Shown: positions 47,185 through 57,038 of the stretch, piece by piece
How the letters are laid out: each line of letters opens with the position of its first letter
Position numbering within the stretch: position 1 is the stretch's first letter
Source of the DNA: Comamonadaceae bacterium
GTDB taxonomy: Bacteria; Pseudomonadota; Gammaproteobacteria; Burkholderiales; Burkholderiaceae_C
Reading direction: 5' to 3'
Assembly: GCA_027484575.1 (NCBI GenBank)
Contig: JAIXSQ010000017.1
Coordinates: 1-64,000 of the forward strand
Length of the DNA: 64,000 bases
Made by a program: the position numbers and the translations under genes
The notes under the pieces: model-generated
The model's database searches: none
What the model was told of the DNA's origin: nothing
What the model saw: the letters and a program-made list of their open reading frames with translations, nothing else

Positions 47185-47233
47185 GGGGTGGACTGTAGGC
47201 AGGACCCGCCGCGGCGGCCTTGACCCCGGTCAA
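47185..47233 (-). promoter_or_regulatory. FNR/Anr-type class II promoter of the hemerythrin gene
   Basis: On the minus strand the palindrome TTGACCGGGGTCAA (47220-47233) is followed 22 bp later by -10 TACAGT (47192-47197), giving a predicted start near 47185. The palindrome centre (47226.5) falls at -41.5, the exact position used by FNR at class II promoters. The consensus is TTGAT-N4-ATCAA; here both half-sites have C/G at the fifth base. The box overlaps the last codons of the upstream hydrolase gene. Confidence 0.6.
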
Positions 47234-49653
47234 GCCGGACGGGAAGCGGCCTGCGCGGCCAGGTGCCGCTCGAGCACCGCCAGCTCGGCCTCGGACGGCT
47301 CGCAGCGCGCCGCCACGGCGGCGTGCAGCAGCCCCTCGAAGCCCGGCTGCGGCAGCCAGTGGCTGAAGCCCCAGCCCAGGCACAGCTGGTTGAACAGGTC
47401 GGCGGCGGGGCTGGCCGTGCCGCGGGCGACGACCTGCCCGTCGACCCGCAGCGCCTGCCGCCCGGGCGCCCCCACCAGGCTGAGCACCACCGGCCGGCCC
47501 GGCAGGGGCGCCGGCCCCGCCAGCACGGTCGCCCGGCCCTGGGCGTCGACCCAGCGCGCCTGCGGCACGCCGCGCACCAGCACCAGCTCGGCGCGCTGCG
47601 GCCCTTCGGCGCGGGACGCCTGCAGCACCACGCCGCTGCTGCCGGGCGCGGCCTGCAGCACCACCACCAGCAGGTGCGCATCGTGCAGGTCGAAGGGCGC
47701 GCGCTCGCGCGGCCGCGGGCGCACGCCGGGCTCGGGCGCCGGCAGGCGGCACCACAGGCCCCAGCGGCGCTCGCCACCGCAGGCCAGCGCCGGGCGGCCG
47801 TTGGCCACGCGCAGCACCGGCGGCTGCCAGGGCCCGTCGCGGGGGCTGTCGGTGTTCAGCGTGTTGAGCATGTCGCGCGGCTGGTGCGCGCCCGCCGCCG
47901 GGCCGCTGTCGGCGATCGCGCGCACCGGCTGGCCGTCGCGGGCCGGCGCACCACCGCACAGGTCGGTCCAGGCGTCGGCCGCCAGCCACTGCGCGCCGCG
48001 CCAGCGCTGCAGCAGGGCGAGTGCCGCATCGTCGGGGGCACGGGCGGCGTGGGCCACCGGGTCGGCGATCGCGGCCAGCCGGCGCGGCGGCGGGGCCGCG
48101 ATGCCGTCGGGGGCGCCGTAGCGCAGCACCGCGACGCGGTCGGCGGCCGGCTGGCAGCGCACCGTGGCCGCGACGTTCACGCCCGCGGGCAACACCAGCT
48201 GCGGGGCCGACAGCGTGCCGTCCTCAATGGCCAGCGGCAGCACCAGCGGCGCGGCCAGCGCGCCACGCGCGCGCACCGTGACGGCGATGCTGCCGTCGGC
48301 CGCCGGCGCGGCGGCCTCGTCGTACAGCGCCACCCGCGACTGGCCCGTGCCCTGCAGCAGCGGCCCCAGCGCTGCCGGCACCAGCGTGCGCTGCTGCAGC
48401 CAGCCGGGCGCCTGCTGCAGCGCGTGGTTGCGGATCGGCCAGTGGCTGCCTGCCATCCAGCCCATCACCTCGACGCCGTGCCGCAGCGCATGCGTGACCG
48501 TGCGCAGGTACATCGCCTGCCAGCGGTCGTCGTCCACCGGCAGGCCGATCTCGGTCAGCGCCAGCGGCACGCCGTGCTTGCGGGCCCAGCGCAGCGCCGG
48601 CTCCAGCCGCTGCACGCCGGTGTCCAGGTCGATGGGCCGCCGGCCCAGGCCGGCGCTCCAGCCCTTGGCCACCTCGGCGTCCACGTCCCAGGCATGGCCG
48701 CTGCTGGCCGCATCCAGGTACAGGTGCACCTCGTACACCAGCCCTTCGCCGCGCAGCGGGAAGCCCGGGTTGCGCGTGGGCAGCGCCATCGCGGCGCTCC
48801 AGCCGTTGCTGGCCACGTAGATCGGCGTGCGCGTGTCCACCGCCCGGATCGCCTGCACCGCCGCCCTGGCGTAGGCCGGCCAGATCGCCAGGTCCTCCTC
48901 GTCGTCGCGGCGGCCGCTGGTGGGCTCGGTACGCCCCGGCGCCGGCATGTCGTGGGGCTCGTTCATCAGGCCCCAGCCGGCCAGGCCCGGATGGTCCTTC
49001 CAGCGCCGCGCGATCCGTGACCAGGCCTCGGCGAAGTGCGCCTGCGTGAGCGTGGCGCCGGGGGCCAGCGAGAAGATGCGTTCCTGCCAGCCGGCCGGAT
49101 CCTCGGTGTAGGGCAGGTGCCAGGGCGTGGGCGGCGGACGCAGTCCGGGGATGCGGCCGTCGGCCGTGTAGCGGAAGTCGCGGTAGCGGCCGTAGTTGTG
49201 CAGGTCCAGGATGCAGGTCGCGCCGGCCGCCGCATGGGCGTCGAGCACGTCGGTGATCCACTGCGCATAGGCGGGGGCCAGCGCGCCGGGCTCGCCCACC
49301 AGCGCGCGGGTGGCGGCGTCGGGGCGGGCGTCGTGCAGCACCGGCTGCAGCTGCTCCCACAGCACGGGCAGCCGGTTCTTGCGCAGCCCCTGCTGCGCCA
49401 GCCAGGCGATCTCGCTGCGCCGCGGCACCGTGTAGTGCAGGTTGGCCTGCGTGCTCTGCGCGCGCCGCACGTGCGGCTGGGCCCATTCCATGCCCGAGAG
49501 GTTGACGCCGATGGCCGGGGGCGGGCCGGCCGGCTGGGCCGCCTCGCTCTCGCGGCCCAGGCAGCCCGACAGCGCGGGCGTGGCGGCAGCGGCCGCGGCG
49601 GCCTGCAGCAGCAGGCGGCGGCGCACCAGGGCCTGGGCAGCGGGGTCGTCCAT
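47230..49653 (-). CDS. Glycoside hydrolase (GH5-like cellulase fold) with C-terminal accessory domain
   Basis: Exported protein of 807 aa. The RRRLLLQAAAAAAATPALSGC signal combines a Tat-like arginine stretch and a lipobox. The catalytic (beta/alpha)8 domain spans about residues 50-430: VNLSGMEWAQ, LPVLWEQLQP, GATCILDLHNYGRYRD, acid/base Glu in WGLMNEPHD, VYEVHLYLD and nucleophile Glu in LALTEIGLP. The remaining ~370 residues look like beta-sandwich domains, possibly carbohydrate-binding or LamG-like. ATG 49653 is chosen as the start of the signal. The substrate is probably a beta-glucan, by family only. Confidence 0.85.
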   Translation of the reverse strand: MDDPAAQALVRRRLLLQAAAAAAATPALSGCLGRESEAAQPAGPPPAIGVNLSGMEWAQPHVRRAQSTQANLHYTVPRRSEIAWLAQQGLRKNRLPVLWEQLQPVLHDARPDAATRALVGEPGALAPAYAQWITDVLDAHAAAGATCILDLHNYGRYRDFRYTADGRIPGLRPPPTPWHLPYTEDPAGWQERIFSLAPGATLTQAHFAEAWSRIARRWKDHPGLAGWGLMNEPHDMPAPGRTEPTSGRRDDEEDLAIWPAYARAAVQAIRAVDTRTPIYVASNGWSAAMALPTRNPGFPLRGEGLVYEVHLYLDAASSGHAWDVDAEVAKGWSAGLGRRPIDLDTGVQRLEPALRWARKHGVPLALTEIGLPVDDDRWQAMYLRTVTHALRHGVEVMGWMAGSHWPIRNHALQQAPGWLQQRTLVPAALGPLLQGTGQSRVALYDEAAAPAADGSIAVTVRARGALAAPLVLPLAIEDGTLSAPQLVLPAGVNVAATVRCQPAADRVAVLRYGAPDGIAAPPPRRLAAIADPVAHAARAPDDAALALLQRWRGAQWLAADAWTDLCGGAPARDGQPVRAIADSGPAAGAHQPRDMLNTLNTDSPRDGPWQPPVLRVANGRPALACGGERRWGLWCRLPAPEPGVRPRPRERAPFDLHDAHLLVVVLQAAPGSSGVVLQASRAEGPQRAELVLVRGVPQARWVDAQGRATVLAGPAPLPGRPVVLSLVGAPGRQALRVDGQVVARGTASPAADLFNQLCLGWGFSHWLPQPGFEGLLHAAVAARCEPSEAELAVLERHLAAQAASRPA

Positions 49654-49744
49654 GCGGCGCATGCTGGCCCGCGGGCACTGGCTCGTCCGTAGGACGGGAC
49701 AACACGGGGCTGGCCCCATCGGGGGCTTGCTTACACTGCGCCGG

Positions 49745-50236
49745 ATGTCTTCCATCGCGGACCTGCGGCGCATCCTGGGGACCTGCCGCACCCTGGCCGT
49801 GGTGGGCCTGTCGCCCCAGTGGCACCGGCCCAGCTACTTCGCCGCCAAGTACATGCAGGCGCACGGGTACCGCATCGTGCCGGTCAACCCGGGCGCCACC
49901 GAGATCCTGGGCGAGCCCTGCTTTCCCAGCGTCACCGCCGCCGCCCGGGCCCTGGCCGCGCGCGGCGAGCGCATCGACCTGGTCGACTGCTTCCGCCGCA
50001 GCGAGGACATCCCGCCCATCGCCGACGAGGCCACCGCCATCGGCGCGCGCTGCCTGTGGCTGCAGCTGGGCGTGGTCCATGCCGATGCCGCGGCCCGCGC
50101 CCGCGCCGCCGGCCTGGATGTGGTGCAGGACCGCTGCGTGAAGATCGAGCATGCGCGGCTGTACGGCGGGCTGAACTGGGCTGGCGTGGACACGCAGGTC
50201 ATCTCCGCCAAGCGGCCGCAGCAGCTGCCGTACTGA
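49745..50236 (+). CDS. CoA-binding-domain protein (YccU-like)
   Basis: Cytoplasmic 163-aa Rossmann-like protein with TLAVVGLSPQWHRPSYFAAKYMQAHGYRIVPVNPGATEILGE, the CoA_binding_2 fingerprint, and VQDRCVKIEHARL at the C-terminus. The function is unknown, but these genes commonly neighbour O-acetylhomoserine sulfhydrylase genes, as here 55 bp downstream. TACACT (49732-49737) lies seven bases before the ATG with no Shine-Dalgarno. Confidence 0.88.
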   Translation: MSSIADLRRILGTCRTLAVVGLSPQWHRPSYFAAKYMQAHGYRIVPVNPGATEILGEPCFPSVTAAARALAARGERIDLVDCFRRSEDIPPIADEATAIGARCLWLQLGVVHADAAARARAAGLDVVQDRCVKIEHARLYGGLNWAGVDTQVISAKRPQQLPY

Positions 50237-50291
50237 TGCGGCGCGCCTTCACCGCCGTTCCCTCCTTCCGCGCCGACCGCAGGACGCACCC

Positions 50292-51617
50292 ATGAGCACC
50301 CAGGACCACCCCTACGGCTTCGCCACCCGCGCCATCCATGCCGGCGCGATCCCCGACCCGGCCACCGGCGCGCGGGCCACGCCCATCCACCAGACCACCA
50401 GCTTCGTGTTCGACTCGGCCGAGCACGCGGCCAGCCTGTTCAACCTGCAGACCTTCGGCAACGTCTACAGCCGCATCTCCAACCCCACCGTCGCGGTGTT
50501 CGAGGAGCGCGTGGCCTCGCTGGAAGGCGGGCGGGCGGCGCTGGCCTGCGCCACCGGCATGGCCGCGCAGGCCACGGCCCTGATGGCCATCTGCAAGGCC
50601 GGCGACCACATCGTCGCGGCTTCGACCCTGTACGGCGGCACCGTGGGCCAGCTGGGCGTGGGCTTCGAGCGGCTGGGCATCACCACCACCTTCGTCGACC
50701 CGGCCGACCCCGACGCCTGGCGCCGCGCGGTGCGGCCCGAGACCAAGGCCTTCTACGGCGAGACGCTGGGCAACCCGCGGCTGAACGTGCTGGACATCGA
50801 GGCCATCGCCGCCATCGCGCACGACCACGGCGTGCCGCTGGTGGTCGACAACACCGTGGCCAGCCCCTACCTGTGCAACCCGTTCGCGTTCGGCGCCGAC
50901 ATCGTGGTGCACAGCGCCACCAAGTATCTGGGCGGGCACGGCACGACCATGGCCGGGGTGGTGGTCGAGTCGGGCAAATTCGACTGGGGCGGCCCCATCG
51001 CGCGCACCAAGTTCCCCGACATGCTGGAGCCCAGCCCGGCCTACCACGGCGTGAAGTTCTTCGAGACCTTCGGCGACTTCGGCTACACGATGAAGGCCCG
51101 CATGGAGGTCAACCGCACCTTCGGCGCGACGCTGTCGCCGCTGAACGCCTGGCTGATCCTCCAGGGCATCGAGACCCTGCACCTGCGCATGCAGGCGCAC
51201 TGCCGCAACGCGTTGCGCGTGGCGCAGTTCCTGTCCGGCCACCCGCTGGTGGCCTGGGTGCGCTACCCCGGGCTGGACGATGCGCCCGACCATGCGCTGG
51301 CCCGCAAGCAGTTCCGCGCCATCGACGGCCGGCCGGGCTGCTCGGGCATCCTGAGCTTCGGCATCCGGGCCGACGACCCGGCGCGCGCCGGCGAGCGCTT
51401 CATCGACGCCTGCGAGTTCCTCAGCCACCTGGCCAACATCGGCGACGCCAAGACGCTGGTGATCCACCCGGCCTCGACCACGCACCGCCAGCTCGACGCC
51501 GAGGGCCTGACGCGCGCGGGCGTGTCGGCCGACATGGTGCGGCTGTCGGTGGGCATCGAGGACGTCGAGGACATCCTCTGGGACGTGGACCAGGCGCTGC
51601 GGCAGGCGGTGCGGTGA
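50292..51617 (+). CDS. metY: O-acetylhomoserine sulfhydrylase / aminocarboxypropyltransferase
   Basis: PLP enzyme of the Cys/Met metabolism family, 441 aa. It makes homocysteine from O-acetylhomoserine and sulfide; the related methionine gamma-lyase shares the fold. It shows FATRAIHAGAIPDPATGARATPIHQTTSF, YSRISNPTVAVFEERVASLEGG, and the PLP lysine in HSATKYLGGHGTTMAG. The length (about 440) and the long TLGNPRLNVLDIEAIA region fit the sulfhydrylase rather than the ~400-aa gamma-lyases. In a group with a CoA-binding protein and a sulfite exporter-type permease, so probably sulfur assimilation. Confidence 0.92.
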   Translation: MSTQDHPYGFATRAIHAGAIPDPATGARATPIHQTTSFVFDSAEHAASLFNLQTFGNVYSRISNPTVAVFEERVASLEGGRAALACATGMAAQATALMAICKAGDHIVAASTLYGGTVGQLGVGFERLGITTTFVDPADPDAWRRAVRPETKAFYGETLGNPRLNVLDIEAIAAIAHDHGVPLVVDNTVASPYLCNPFAFGADIVVHSATKYLGGHGTTMAGVVVESGKFDWGGPIARTKFPDMLEPSPAYHGVKFFETFGDFGYTMKARMEVNRTFGATLSPLNAWLILQGIETLHLRMQAHCRNALRVAQFLSGHPLVAWVRYPGLDDAPDHALARKQFRAIDGRPGCSGILSFGIRADDPARAGERFIDACEFLSHLANIGDAKTLVIHPASTTHRQLDAEGLTRAGVSADMVRLSVGIEDVEDILWDVDQALRQAVR

Positions 51618-51636
51618 GCGCGGTGCGGGGCGCCGC

Positions 51637-52383
51637 GTGACGGGCCTGCTGCTGCCCATCGTCCTGGGCGCCGCCATCGCCGGCTTCGTGCAGGGCATCA
51701 CCGGTTTCGGCTTCGGCCTGACGGCGATGGCGCTGTGGGCCTGGTTCCTGCCGCCCCAGCTGGCGGCCGCGCTGGCGGTGTCGGGCGCGCTGGCCGGGCA
51801 GCTGCTGGCCGCGTTCACCGTGCGGCGCGGCTGGCATGCGGCCGACGTGCTGCCCTTCCTGGCCGGCGGCCTGGCCGGCCTGCCGCTGGGCCTGTGGCTG
51901 CTGCCGCAGCTGGACGTGCCGCTGTTCAAGGCGCTGCTGGGCGCGATGTTCGTGGTGGTGTGCCCGCTGATGCTGTACGCGCAGCGGCTGCCGCAGGTGC
52001 GCGGCGGCCGGCTGGGCGACATGCTGGCCGGCGCCGCCGGCGGGGCGATGGGCGGCTTGGGCGGCTTCACCGGCATCGTGCCCACGCTGTGGTGCACGGT
52101 GCGCGGCTTCGGCAAGGACCGCCAGCGCGCCATCATCCAGAACTTCAACCTGGCGATGCAGCTGGTGACCTTCGGCGCCTATGCCGCCACCGGCATCGTG
52201 CAGCCGGCGCTGGCGCCCTGGATCGCGCTGGTCGCGGTGGCGGTCGTGGTGCCGGTGCTGCTGGGCGCGCGGGTCTACATCGGCCTGAGCGAGGCCGCCT
52301 TCCGGCGCGTGGTGCTGGTGCTGCTGGGCTGCAGCGGCGTGGCGCTGCTGGTGGCTTCGGTGCCGGTGCTGCTGGCGCGCTGA
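51637..52383 (+). CDS. TauE/SafE-family sulfite exporter-like permease
   Basis: Membrane protein (248 aa) with about eight helices. It shows the duplicated family motif GFVQGITGFGFGLTAMALW near the N-terminus and GGLGGFTGIVPTLWCTVRGFGKDRQRAIIQNFNL in the second half. The family exports sulfite, sulfoacetate or related organic anions. The non-ATG (GTG) start lies 19 bp after the metY stop, so co-transcription with metY is likely. Confidence 0.87.
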   Translation: MTGLLLPIVLGAAIAGFVQGITGFGFGLTAMALWAWFLPPQLAAALAVSGALAGQLLAAFTVRRGWHAADVLPFLAGGLAGLPLGLWLLPQLDVPLFKALLGAMFVVVCPLMLYAQRLPQVRGGRLGDMLAGAAGGAMGGLGGFTGIVPTLWCTVRGFGKDRQRAIIQNFNLAMQLVTFGAYAATGIVQPALAPWIALVAVAVVVPVLLGARVYIGLSEAAFRRVVLVLLGCSGVALLVASVPVLLAR

Positions 52384-52386
52384 GCG

Positions 52387-52659
52387 ATGGCAGCCAGCGA
52401 CGGGCAGATCGCCGAGGCCGTGCTGGGCCTGCTCGCGCGCCGGCCGCCCGGCGCGACGATCTGCCCGTCTGAGGCGGCGCGCGCGCTGGCGCCCCAGGAC
52501 TGGCGGGCGCTGATGCCGCGGGTGCGGGCCGTCGCGGCCACCCTGGCGCTGGCGGGTCGGCTGCAGATCCTGCAGGGCGGCCGCCCCGTGGCCGCGCAGG
52601 GCCCCTGGCGCGGCCCGATCCGGCTGGGGCGCCTGCAGCCCGGGGACGGCCAGCCCTGA
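52387..52659 (+). CDS. DUF3253 domain protein (winged-helix-like)
   Basis: Small basic protein (90 aa) with IAEAVLGLLARRPPGATICPSEAARAL and LMPRVRAVAATLALAGRLQILQGGRPV, the DUF3253 signature. The predicted fold is a short winged helix. Its ATG lies three bases after the permease stop, so it is probably the last gene of that operon. Function unknown. Confidence 0.82.
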   Translation: MAASDGQIAEAVLGLLARRPPGATICPSEAARALAPQDWRALMPRVRAVAATLALAGRLQILQGGRPVAAQGPWRGPIRLGRLQPGDGQP

Positions 52660-52847
52660 GGCTCGGCCGCAACCACGGCACAGCGTCGGCCTCCGTCCGA
52701 CACGCACGCAGGCGATTCCTGCCACGCGCAGGCGCCGTCGCACGCCCTAGGCTCGTCGCCGGACGGGACCTCCACGACCACAAGCCTCCTGCGACACGCC
52801 AGGCGGGCACACGTGCCCGCCGCAGGACTCGCAAGGGAGCGACGCAA

Positions 52848-54043
<1,196 letters not shown>

Positions 54044-54047
<4 letters not shown>

Positions 54048-56302
54048 GCGGCCCGGCCGACGCGGGCCTGCAGCTGTGGGCAGGCCCCGAGTGCACCGTC
54101 AACCGGGTGGGCGGGCGCTGGTTCGACCAGCTCGCCGCCAGCGGCTTCGACCGCAGGCTCGACGACCTGGACCGGCTGGCCTCGCTGGGCATCGCGCAGC
54201 TGCGCATGCCGCTGCTGTGGGAGCGCTGCGCGCCCGACGGCCCGCAGCAAGCCGACTGGGCCTGGGTCGACAGCCGGCTGCAGCGCCTGCGTGCCCTGGG
54301 CGTGCGGCCCATCGCGGGCCTGGTGCACCACGGCAGCGGGCCGGCGGGCACCGACCTGCTCGACCCCGGCTTCGCCGATGGCCTGGCGGCCTGGGCCGGT
54401 GCGCTCGCGCGCCGCCACCCGGACATCGAGGCCTGGACGCCGGTCAACGAGCCGCTGACCACCGCACGCTTCTCGGGCCTGTACGGCCTGTGGTGGCCGC
54501 ATGGCCGCGACGACGCCAGCTTCGTGCGCTGCCTGCTCACGCAGGTGCGGGCCACGGTGGCGGCGATGCGCGCGGTGCGCGCCGTGAACCCGCGCGCGCA
54601 ACTGGTGCAGACCGACGACCTGGGCTGGACCACGGCCGGATCGCCGGCCCTGCAGGCCCAGGCCGACTTCGAGAACGAGCGCCGCTGGCTGGGCTGGGAC
54701 CTGCTGTGCGGCCGCGTGCGGCCCGGCCACGCGCTGTGGGACTGGCTGCTGCGCTCGGGCGCCGGCGCCGACGAACTGCTGGCCCTGGCCGATGCGCCCT
54801 GCCCGCCCGACGTGGTGGGCATCAACAGCTACGTGACCAGCGAGCGCTTCCTCGACGACCGGCTGGGGCTCTATCCCGAGGCGATGCACGGCGGCAACCA
54901 CCGCCAGCGCTATGTCGACGTCGAGACCGTGCGGGTGCAGGGCGCGCCGCTGGGCGGCTTCGGTGCGCGGCTGCGCGAGGCCTGGGAGCGCCTGCGGCTG
55001 CCGCTGGCCGTCACCGAGGTGCACCTGGGCTGCACCCGCGACGAGCAGCTGCGCTGGCTGCGCCAGGGCTGGGATGCCGCGGTGCAGGCGCGGGCGGCCG
55101 GCGTGGACGTGCGCGCGGTCACGCTGTGGGCGGCCTTCGGCACCTTCGACTGGGACAGCCTGCTGACCCGGCAGCGCGGCCACTACGAACCCGGCGCCTG
55201 GGACGTGCGCACGCCGGGCGCCCCGCGCGAGACCGCACTGGCCGGCCTCGCCCGGCAGTTCGCGCGCGAGGCCCGCGCCGCGGGCGCCCCGGCGCCCGCC
55301 GACGAGCCTGCCGACCAGCCCGCCGCCGGGGCCGCACCCGTGCTGCACGGCCCCGGCTGGTGGCAGCGCGACATCCGCATCGAATGGCCGGTGCACGGTG
55401 CGCTGCAGGCCGCGACGGTGGCCGGCCCGCCGCTGCTCATCACCGGCGCGACCGGCACCCTGGGGCGCGCCTTCGCCCGCCTGTGCACGCTGCGCGGCCT
55501 GCCGCACCGGCTGCTCACGCGGCAGGACATGGACATCGCCGATGCGGCCTCGGTCGAGGCCGCGCTGGAGCGATGGCAGCCCTGGGGCGTGGTCAACACC
55601 GCCGGTTACGTGAAAGTGGACGAGGCCGAGGGCGACGCGCGCTGCTGGCGCGAGAACGTCGAAGGCCCGGTGGTGCTGGCCGACGCCTGCGCACGCCGCG
55701 GCATCCGCACGGTGCACTTCTCCAGCGACCTGGTGTTCGACGGCCGCAAGGGCAGCGCCTACGTGGAGCGCGATGCCACCGCGCCGCTCAACGCCTACGG
55801 CCGCAGCAAGGCGGCCAGCGAGGCGTTGCTGCTGGAGCGCGCACCCGGCCATGCGCTGGTGGTGCGCACCGCGGCCTTCTTCGGGCCCTGGGACGCCTGG
55901 AACTTCGTCACCCAGGCACTGGCCGCGCTGCGGCGTGGCGAGCCCTGGCGCGCCGCCGACGACCAGTGGGTCTCGCCCACCTACGTGCCCGACCTCGTGC
56001 ACGGCTGCCTGGACCTGCTGCTCGACGGCGAGGCCGGCCTGGTGCACCTGGCCAACCGCGGCGCAGTGCGCTGGGTCGACCTGGCCCACCTGGCGGCCGA
56101 GGCCGCGGGGCTGGACCGGCGGCTGGTGCAGGGCGCCAGCGGCCCGGACCTGGGGCAGCTGGCGCCACGGCCCCGGCATGCGGCGCTGGCCAGCGAGCGC
56201 GTGGGCACGCTGATGCCCACGCTGGACGACGCGGTCGCGCGCTACCTGCGCGCGGTGGCGCAGGCCGAGGCGGCGGCGGGCGGCGACCGGCTGGCGGCCT
56301 GA
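54044..56302 (+). CDS. Fusion protein: GH1-like glycosidase domain plus RmlD-like sugar-nucleotide reductase domain
   Basis: 752-aa two-domain cytoplasmic protein with no signal peptide. Residues ~1-415 resemble family 1 glycosidases: acid/base Glu in WTPVNEPLTT (about 135), YGLWWPHG, INSYVTSERF and a second Glu in LAVTEVHLG (about 324). After an Ala/Pro linker, residues ~460-740 are a dTDP-4-dehydrorhamnose-reductase-like SDR. That domain has LLITGATGTLGRAF, NTAGYVKVDEAE, FSSDLVFDG, catalytic Tyr/Lys in NAYGRSKAASE and VRTAAFFGPWD. ATG 54044 overlaps the glf stop (ATGA), so it is translationally coupled to the mutase. Joint function unknown; probably nucleotide-sugar or glycan metabolism. 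Confidence 0.9.
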
Positions 56303-56330
56303 GGCGGGGACGGCGGCAGCCGGCCCGCCC

Positions 56331-57038
56331 TCAGTAGGCGACGGCGTAGCCCTGGCCGCGGAACTCGAGCACCGCGCGCTCGCGGCCGATCTCGCGCACC
56401 ACCACGCCGCCGCCGGCGTCCGCACCCTCGGCCAGCGGCACGCCATTGACCAGCAGCCGGCGCTGCCGCGCGTCCGCCGACCACACGGCCCCGGCCACGA
56501 CCAGCGGCGGCGCATCGGGCGGCAGGCCCTTGACGGGCGGCGGGGCCGCGGCGGCCGCTGCCGGCGGCGGCACCGGCCCGCGCTGCGCGCCGGGCGTGCC
56601 CTGGAACGGGGGCGTCATCGGGTTGCGCGCACCGGGCGGCGGTGCCGTCATCGCCGGCGCCTGCGCGGGCGGTGGCGGGGCCTGCATCGCGGGCGCCGGG
56701 GCAGGCACGGGCGCCTGCATCGCCGGTGCCGGTGCCTGCATGGCCTGTGGCTGCGCCATGGGCTGGAACTGCGGCTGCACCTGGGGCGGCGCCGGCACGG
56801 GCACCGGCTGCACCAGCACCGACCCGGGCTGCACCATGATCCCGCCCGGCCCCAGGGGCACGGCCTGGGGCTGGGGCACGGGCTGCGGCGCCTGCACCGC
56901 GCTGCTGCCGAACGGCCGGCCGCCGAAGGGCTCGGCCGGCACCACCTGGGCCGCGGCCGGCGCTGCCTGCAGCGCCGCCCCGGCGCACAGCAGCTGCAGC
57001 AGCGCCAGGCGCCGCAGGGTGGGACGCGCGCGGGTCAT
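56331..57038 (-). CDS. Pro/Ala-rich exported protein with GspB-like C-terminal domain
   Basis: 235 aa. The signal peptide (LALLQLLCAGAALQAAPAAAQ) is followed by a low-complexity Pro/Gln/Ala stretch (about residues 50-170). A C-terminal ~50-residue domain (AVWSADARQRRLLVNGVPLAEGADAGGGVVVREIGRERAVLEFRGQGYAV) resembles the C-terminal domain of type II secretion protein GspB. The start ATG overlaps the galK stop (ATGA), so it is coupled to galactokinase despite having no evident sugar role. No other type II secretion genes are in the window. Confidence 0.75.
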   Translation of the reverse strand: MTRARPTLRRLALLQLLCAGAALQAAPAAAQVVPAEPFGGRPFGSSAVQAPQPVPQPQAVPLGPGGIMVQPGSVLVQPVPVPAPPQVQPQFQPMAQPQAMQAPAPAMQAPVPAPAPAMQAPPPPAQAPAMTAPPPGARNPMTPPFQGTPGAQRGPVPPPAAAAAAPPPVKGLPPDAPPLVVAGAVWSADARQRRLLVNGVPLAEGADAGGGVVVREIGRERAVLEFRGQGYAVAY

